Source of the DNA: Desulfofustis sp.
Lineage (GTDB): Bacteria > Desulfobacterota > Desulfobulbia > Desulfobulbales > Desulfocapsaceae
Reading direction: 5' to 3'
Length of the DNA stretch: 64,000 bases
Assembly (NCBI GenBank): GCA_022340565.1
Contig: JAJDNR010000144.1
Span: 1 to 64,000 of the forward strand
Positions 59,227-64,000 of this stretch are shown in pieces; the first letter of the stretch is position 1; every line of letters begins with the position of its first letter. The translations under genes were made by a program, and so were the position numbers. Below the pieces are notes generated by a model, which searched no databases, was not told the origin of the DNA, and saw only the letters and a program-made list of their open reading frames with translations.

Positions 59227-59715
59227 GTGGGCGGGCTCCAGACTATGGACGAAGACAGAAAGCTGAGGGCCGGAGAAGATCTTTTTGCATGGCTGATGCT
59301 CGGATTCAGCGGGTTCGTGCTGATCCAGGCGTACCTGATATCCGGTTTTTCGTCAGTCGACGCTCCGGGGACCTTTCCGATGGGGGCCGCGGCCGTAATG
59401 GTGGCGGCGTCCCTGTCTGTGCTGCTCAAGAACCGCCGCCTGAAAGCAGGGCAGCCCATCACCTTCAAAGCTGAATTGAACCGGGCGGCAGCCGCAGTGC
59501 TGCCCAGGGTGTTTATGGTCTACTGCGCGATCATCGTCGGCTACATGCTGCTGATCAAGCCGCTCCACTTCTTTCCGGCATCGTTTGCCTTCCTGCTGAT
59601 CTCCATGGTCTACCTGAAGGGCACCGGCTGGTTCAGGTCGCTGATGATCGCAACCGTCATGCTGGGGAGCATCTATATCGTGTTTCAGTACTTTTTCCGG
59701 GTCGTTCTGCCCTGA
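59227..59715 (+). CDS. Tripartite tricarboxylate transporter TctB family protein
   Basis: Four-TM small protein between TctC and TctA; start may be 59245. Confidence 0.85.
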   Translation: MGGLQTMDEDRKLRAGEDLFAWLMLGFSGFVLIQAYLISGFSSVDAPGTFPMGAAAVMVAASLSVLLKNRRLKAGQPITFKAELNRAAAAVLPRVFMVYCAIIVGYMLLIKPLHFFPASFAFLLISMVYLKGTGWFRSLMIATVMLGSIYIVFQYFFRVVLP

Positions 59716-59722
59716 TTACCCG

Positions 59723-61240
59723 GTGATTCGCGTGTCTGAAACGACCCTCTCATACTTCTTCATGGCCTGGCTGGATCCCAGCCTGCTGCTGCTCACCGCC
59801 GCCGGGACCCTGGCCGGCATCTACGTCGGCGCGATTCCGGGCCTGTCGGTGACGATGGCCGTCTCCATCCTGATTTCCTTTACCTTTTCCTGGGATGTGA
59901 ACGATGCGCTGGCGCTGATGGTGGGCGTTTATTGCGGGGGCGTCTACGGCGGTTCGAGAACCGCGATCCTGCTCAATATCCCGGGGGCACCGGCCGCCAT
60001 TGCCACCGCCTTCGACGGGTTTCCGCTGGCCCAGCGGGGGGAGGCGGGCCGGGCGATCGGGGTCAGCACGGTAATCTCGGTGATGGGCGGGTTCATCGGG
60101 GTGGCGGCGCTTGCCCTGGCGGCGCCGGCGGTTGCCGAATTCGCGCTGAAGTTTGCGCCGCGCGATTACCTGCTGCTGGCGATCATGGGCCTGCTGCTGG
60201 TGGGCAGCCTTTCCGGGGAATCCATGGCCAAGGGGGTGTTCGCCGGTGCCTTCGGGGTCATTCTCGGCCTGGTCGGGATGGACCCGCTGACGGCCGAGGG
60301 GAGATTCACCTTCGGCACCGTAGCCCTGCTTGGCGGCGTCCATTTCGTGATTGCCATGATCGGGTTCTTCGGGGTATCGGAGGCCCTCGTGCAGCTGCAC
60401 CAGATCGGGGTCAAACCGATCAAGCAGGACGTATCGAGGATCCTGCCGTCATGGTCAGTCATCGCCAAATACATCCCGCTGTCCATCCGCACCTCGATCA
60501 TCGGCGTATTCATCGGCGCGCTGCCCGGAACCGGAGGCGATATCGCCGCGCTGCTGGCATACGATCATGCCAAGCGCACGGTGAAGAACCCCTCGCGACC
60601 CTTCGGCACAGGCGCCTACGAAGGTCTCATCGCCCCTGAATCGGCCAACAATGCGGCGATCGGCGGGGCCTACGTGCCGATGCTGACCCTGGGCATTCCC
60701 GGCGATGCGGTGACCGCGGTGTTCATCGGTGCGCTGTTCATCCACGGGCTCAAGCCGGGGCCGATGTTGATGATCGAGACCCCGCACCTGTTCTGGTTCA
60801 CCGTCGGCAACCTGGTGCTGGCCAATATCTTCCTGCTGATTTTCGGCCTCACCGGCATCCGCATTTTTGCGAAGATGGTCGAACTGCCCAAGGGCATCCT
60901 CGTTCCAGCCATTATCGTGCTGTCGGTGGTCGGCACCTACGCGATCAAGAACAGCCTGATGGATGTTTACTGGATGCTGGGATTCGGAATTTTCGGATAT
61001 TTTCTGAAGATGTACGGGTACCAGGTCGGCCCGATCATCCTTGGCGTGATCCTCGGGCCGCTGATGGACGAATCGTACCGCCAGGCAATCATATCCTGCC
61101 GGAACGATTTCGGAATCTTCATGCTCGATCTGGTGACCAATCCACTGTCGCTGGTGCTGACGGTCGCCGTCATCTTCATGATGATCAACCAGACCAGACT
61201 GTGGCCGTTTTTTCTGCGGATATTCAGGCGCAGAACCTAG
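59723..61240 (+). CDS. Tripartite tricarboxylate transporter permease (TctA)
   Basis: YVGAIPGLSVTMAVSILISFTF, YCGGVYGGSRTAILLNIPGAPAAIATAFDG, ESANNAAIGGAYVPMLTLGIPGDAVTAV. Confidence 0.94.
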   Translation: MIRVSETTLSYFFMAWLDPSLLLLTAAGTLAGIYVGAIPGLSVTMAVSILISFTFSWDVNDALALMVGVYCGGVYGGSRTAILLNIPGAPAAIATAFDGFPLAQRGEAGRAIGVSTVISVMGGFIGVAALALAAPAVAEFALKFAPRDYLLLAIMGLLLVGSLSGESMAKGVFAGAFGVILGLVGMDPLTAEGRFTFGTVALLGGVHFVIAMIGFFGVSEALVQLHQIGVKPIKQDVSRILPSWSVIAKYIPLSIRTSIIGVFIGALPGTGGDIAALLAYDHAKRTVKNPSRPFGTGAYEGLIAPESANNAAIGGAYVPMLTLGIPGDAVTAVFIGALFIHGLKPGPMLMIETPHLFWFTVGNLVLANIFLLIFGLTGIRIFAKMVELPKGILVPAIIVLSVVGTYAIKNSLMDVYWMLGFGIFGYFLKMYGYQVGPIILGVILGPLMDESYRQAIISCRNDFGIFMLDLVTNPLSLVLTVAVIFMMINQTRLWPFFLRIFRRRT

Positions 61241-61654
61241 TCAGCTCTTTTTCTGCATCTTCTCCATTTCCTTGCGCAGCCGGGCCTCGAAATCGCTCTG
61301 CAGGCTCTGCTTTTTCTTCTCCAGATCGGCCTGGATCGTCTCGACCTTCTTGTCCATGTCCTTTTTCTTGGCCATGAAGCTCTCCAGGTCTCTGGAGAGG
61401 CTGTCTTCGGCTTCCTTCTGTCTCGGCAGTTTCTCGATGGCGAGATGATCGCCGATGCTCAGTTTGATCGAGAAGGGGTCCTGCGATAGGGAGACGATGG
61501 CGAGTTTGTCGAGCTTGCGGCAGGCCGACAGTCCTGCTTCCGTCGAAATCTCGAGCAGCTCGCAGAGGTCTTCAATGGATGGCGGAGACTGTTTGCGGTG
61601 CTGGAGGATTCTGATGGCGGCCACGAACAGGTGTGCTTCACGATAGGGATCCAT
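61241..61654 (-). CDS. Conserved hypothetical protein: N-terminal winged-helix-like, C-terminal coiled coil
   Basis: PPSIEDLCELLEISTEAGLSACRKLDKLAIVSL; FMAKKKDMDKKVETIQADLEKKKQSLQSDFEARLRKEMEKMQKK. Confidence 0.6.
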   Translation of the reverse strand: MDPYREAHLFVAAIRILQHRKQSPPSIEDLCELLEISTEAGLSACRKLDKLAIVSLSQDPFSIKLSIGDHLAIEKLPRQKEAEDSLSRDLESFMAKKKDMDKKVETIQADLEKKKQSLQSDFEARLRKEMEKMQKKS

Positions 61655-61775
61655 GGTATGCTCCATATGGTTCCGGGCAGTGGTTGGCTGGTTGTTGCGC
61701 CAGTGTCTCTCTGGTCCGAAAAGCGTACATCCAAGACAAATTGGAAGCAATGATTTTAGGTTGAAATACAAAGGT

Positions 61776-61833
61776 AAAAAGGGGGCAGACCCCTGATCTA
61801 TGGGGCCTGACCCCCTTTTTAACTGGGGTCTGC
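61776..61833. repeat. REP-like palindromic element
   Basis: AAAAAGGGGGCAGACCCC ... GGGGCCTGACCCCCTTTTT plus an additional GGGGTCTGCC arm at 61824-61833. Confidence 0.7.
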
Positions 61834-61973
61834 CTGGCTCGCAGGCCGACTCTGAGCGTGGAATATTCAGGTTGATGGAACGAATAATGCATTTATTTTT
61901 GGCAGAACGGTATCCAGTATCGTAATAATGGAGATCCGTTGACGAGATTTTACCAGCAGGAGGAACAGCGGTG

Positions 61974-62726
61974 ATGCTGATCAAGCAGCTATTCTGGGCG
62001 GTTCTGCTGACGGCGGCATGGAGCGCCCCGGCTTCGGCGGCTACCCTCTATCTGTCGGTGGCTGCGAGCATGACCGACGCGTTCACGGACATTATCGCTT
62101 CATTTGCGAAAAGCTATCCGGATGTCCGCGTGTTGCCCAATTTCGCGTCTTCGGGTGCGCTGGCCAAGCAGATCGCCCAGGGCGCCCCGGCCGACCTCTA
62201 CGTGTCGGCCAATACCAAATGGATGCAATACCTGATGGACAACAATCTGGTGGATGAATCGACAAACCGGGTCTTGGCCCGCAACACGCTGGTGTTCGTC
62301 GGTGATCCCCGCTTGAACATCTCGGCGCTTGATGAGATAGGCTCGCTCGACCGAATCGGCCTCGGCACCCCGCAGAGCGTACCAGCCGGCCAGTACGCCA
62401 GGCAGGCCATGGAAGCGGCCGGCATTTACGAACCCCTTGCCGCACAGCGGAAGCTGGTGTTCGCCAAAGACGTCCGGCAGGCCCTGATCCATGCCGACCG
62501 GGGGGAGGTGGACGGATCCTTCGTGTACCGCACCGATGCGCTGCTGGCCCGGAACGCAAAGATCCTCTTTACCGTGCCGGCCGCTCTCCACGACCCGGTC
62601 TGCTATCCGGTGGCGCTGACCGCAAGCGGCAGCGGCAAGACCGAAGCGATCGCCTTCCAGGCATTCCTGGCCTCGGATCAGGCGCGGGATATCCTGCAGG
62701 AACACGGCTTTGAGCCGGCGCAATAA
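61974..62726 (+). CDS. modA: Molybdate ABC transporter substrate-binding protein
   Basis: LYLSVAASMTDAFTDIIASF, VLPNFASSGALAKQIAQGAPADLYVSAN; modBC downstream. Confidence 0.92.
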   Translation: MLIKQLFWAVLLTAAWSAPASAATLYLSVAASMTDAFTDIIASFAKSYPDVRVLPNFASSGALAKQIAQGAPADLYVSANTKWMQYLMDNNLVDESTNRVLARNTLVFVGDPRLNISALDEIGSLDRIGLGTPQSVPAGQYARQAMEAAGIYEPLAAQRKLVFAKDVRQALIHADRGEVDGSFVYRTDALLARNAKILFTVPAALHDPVCYPVALTASGSGKTEAIAFQAFLASDQARDILQEHGFEPAQ

Positions 62727-62743
62727 AACGGGACGGTTCAGCG

Positions 62744-63418
62744 ATGCTCAGCGCCGATGATTTCACCGCGATACGCTTGTCCCTGATGGTGGCGACGTCG
62801 GCGACGATCCTCTCGCTGCCGCTCGGTTACGGCGCCGCCTATCTGCTCGCGTTCAGCAGAATGAGGGGCAAACCGCTCTTGGAGGGAGTGATCAACCTGC
62901 CGCTGGTGCTGCCGCCGGTGGTCATCGGCTATCTGCTGCTGCTGGCCTTCGGCAGGCATTCGATGCTCGGTGCGCTGCTCGCCAGGGCCGGTGTCACCGT
63001 GATCTTCACCCTGAAGGGGGCGGTGATCGCATCCGCGGTGGTTGGTTTTCCGCTGCTGGTGCGATCGATCCGGATCGGCATGGAATCCGTCGATCCCCAG
63101 TACATGCGGGCAGCCAGGACCCTCGGCGCCGGCTGGTGGGACGCCCTGTTCAGCATTACCATTCCGCTGACCTACCGGGCGACGCTGGCCGGAATGACGC
63201 TGATGTTCGCCCGCAGTCTCGGTGAATTCGGGGCGACCATTATCCTGGCCGGCAACATCCCCGGAGTCACTCAGACCATTCCGCTGGCGATATACCAGTA
63301 TACGAGCATGCCCGGCGGCGATGCAATGGCGCTGAGTCTCTGCCTGGTGTCCATCGGTCTGTCGTTTTCCGTGCTGTTGATCAGTGAAGCGGTCAACCGG
63401 TCCATGTCAAAGCGATAG
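62744..63418 (+). CDS. modB: Molybdate ABC transporter permease
   Basis: LPLVLPPVVIGYLLL, ARTLGAGWWDALFSITIPLTYRATLAGMTLMFARSLGEFGATIILAGNIPG. Confidence 0.94.
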   Translation: MLSADDFTAIRLSLMVATSATILSLPLGYGAAYLLAFSRMRGKPLLEGVINLPLVLPPVVIGYLLLLAFGRHSMLGALLARAGVTVIFTLKGAVIASAVVGFPLLVRSIRIGMESVDPQYMRAARTLGAGWWDALFSITIPLTYRATLAGMTLMFARSLGEFGATIILAGNIPGVTQTIPLAIYQYTSMPGGDAMALSLCLVSIGLSFSVLLISEAVNRSMSKR

Positions 63419-63430
63419 GAAGAGATAGCC

Positions 63431-64000
63431 ATGCTCCTCGAAGTCGATATCGAAAAACGGATCGCCGGTTTTCATCTGTATGCCGAGTTTTTGCTCAACG
63501 GCAGGCGGTGCGGCGTGTTCGGGCCGTCCGGCAGCGGCAAATCGACGCTGATGAATCTGCTGGCCGGCCTCATGGAACCCGACCGGGGGCGCCTCCGGCT
63601 CAACGGCAAGACCCTATTCGACAGCAGCAGCCGGATCAACCTGCCCCCGCAGCAGCGGCGGATCGGCGTGGTCTTTCAGCATTCACACCTGTTTCCGCAC
63701 CTGAACGTGCGCCGTAATCTTCACTACGGGATGAAGCGGCGCCCGCCCGGCGCCGGCGCCATCGACCCGGATCAGTTGATCGACATCCTCCAGCTCGGGG
63801 GGCTGCTGAGCCGGCGCGTTGCCGGTTTGTCCGGCGGCGAGCGGCAGCGGGTCGCGCTCGGCAGAGCAATCCTGGCCAGCCCCGACCTGATCCTGATGGA
63901 CGAGCCGTTGACCGGTCTTGACGGCACGCTCAAATATCAGATCATTCCGCACCTGCAGCGGGTGTTCAGTGAATTTTCGATTCCCATGCTGTTCATCAGC
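63431..64000 (+). CDS. modC: Molybdate ABC transporter ATP-binding protein (truncated by window end)
   Basis: Frame 2 open to the end, not in the ORF track: VFGPSGSGKSTLMNLLAGL, GVVFQHSHLFPHLNVRRNLHYGM, LSGGERQRVALGRAILASPDLILMDEPLTGLD. Confidence 0.9.
   Translation, partial: MLLEVDIEKRIAGFHLYAEFLLNGRRCGVFGPSGSGKSTLMNLLAGLMEPDRGRLRLNGKTLFDSSSRINLPPQQRRIGVVFQHSHLFPHLNVRRNLHYGMKRRPPGAGAIDPDQLIDILQLGGLLSRRVAGLSGGERQRVALGRAILASPDLILMDEPLTGLDGTLKYQIIPHLQRVFSEFSIPMLFIS

Noticed and set aside
59750-60400. 216-aa minus-strand ORF inside tctA
   Set aside because: H/Q/R-rich shadow ORF of a membrane protein gene
1-64000. CRISPR arrays, tRNA/rRNA genes, prophage, toxin-antitoxin or defence islands
   Set aside because: No regularly spaced repeats, RNA gene signatures, integrases, transposases or defence-type proteins found on reading both strands

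Overview
This 64 kb GC-rich window is densely packed with metabolic and transport genes and looks like a Desulfobacterota-type chromosome (taxonomy is inference, low confidence). I see no rRNA, tRNA, CRISPR array, phage or intact transposase. Main blocks: (1) partial AsmA-like protein, aldo/keto reductase, NAD-binding dehydrogenase and URO-D-like protein, then a decayed patch with a truncated DUF2092-like remnant, a small secreted protein, a lipoprotein and a MoaD/ThiS-like C-terminal remnant. (2) GntR, SDR, SsuABC-type ABC transporter, DRE-TIM synthase/lyase, thiolase and acetoacetyl-CoA synthetase. (3) A sugar-acid-type catabolic cluster: MR/MLE enzyme, atypical shikimate-dehydrogenase paralogue, SGNH hydrolase, RraA, D-2-hydroxyacid dehydrogenase, sugar ABC transporter, amidohydrolase, Gfo/Idh, GntR, HpcH aldolase, PLP dehydratase. 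(4) A MoxR/DUF58/Bat operon. (5) BirA, BioY and EcfA/EcfT with a BirA operator. (6) A fused shikimate kinase/3-dehydroquinate synthase, read convergently. (7) Hydroxyacid-oxoacid transhydrogenase, Gfo/Idh and a TIM-barrel isomerase. (8) A locus around an IclR regulator. Its minus arm carries a CoA-acylating aldehyde dehydrogenase, a ThDP enzyme, a TRAP transporter and a quinate/shikimate dehydrogenase. Its plus arm carries an HMG-CoA-lyase-like enzyme, type I 3-dehydroquinate dehydratase and TctCBA. (9) modABC (truncated at the window end). The best candidate for something undescribed is block 8, which can be read as a non-aromatising quinate/shikimate ring-degradation pathway; this is a hypothesis only. 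The best sequence-level observation is that four unrelated transporter operons each have a long inverted repeat just downstream of the substrate-binding-protein gene.
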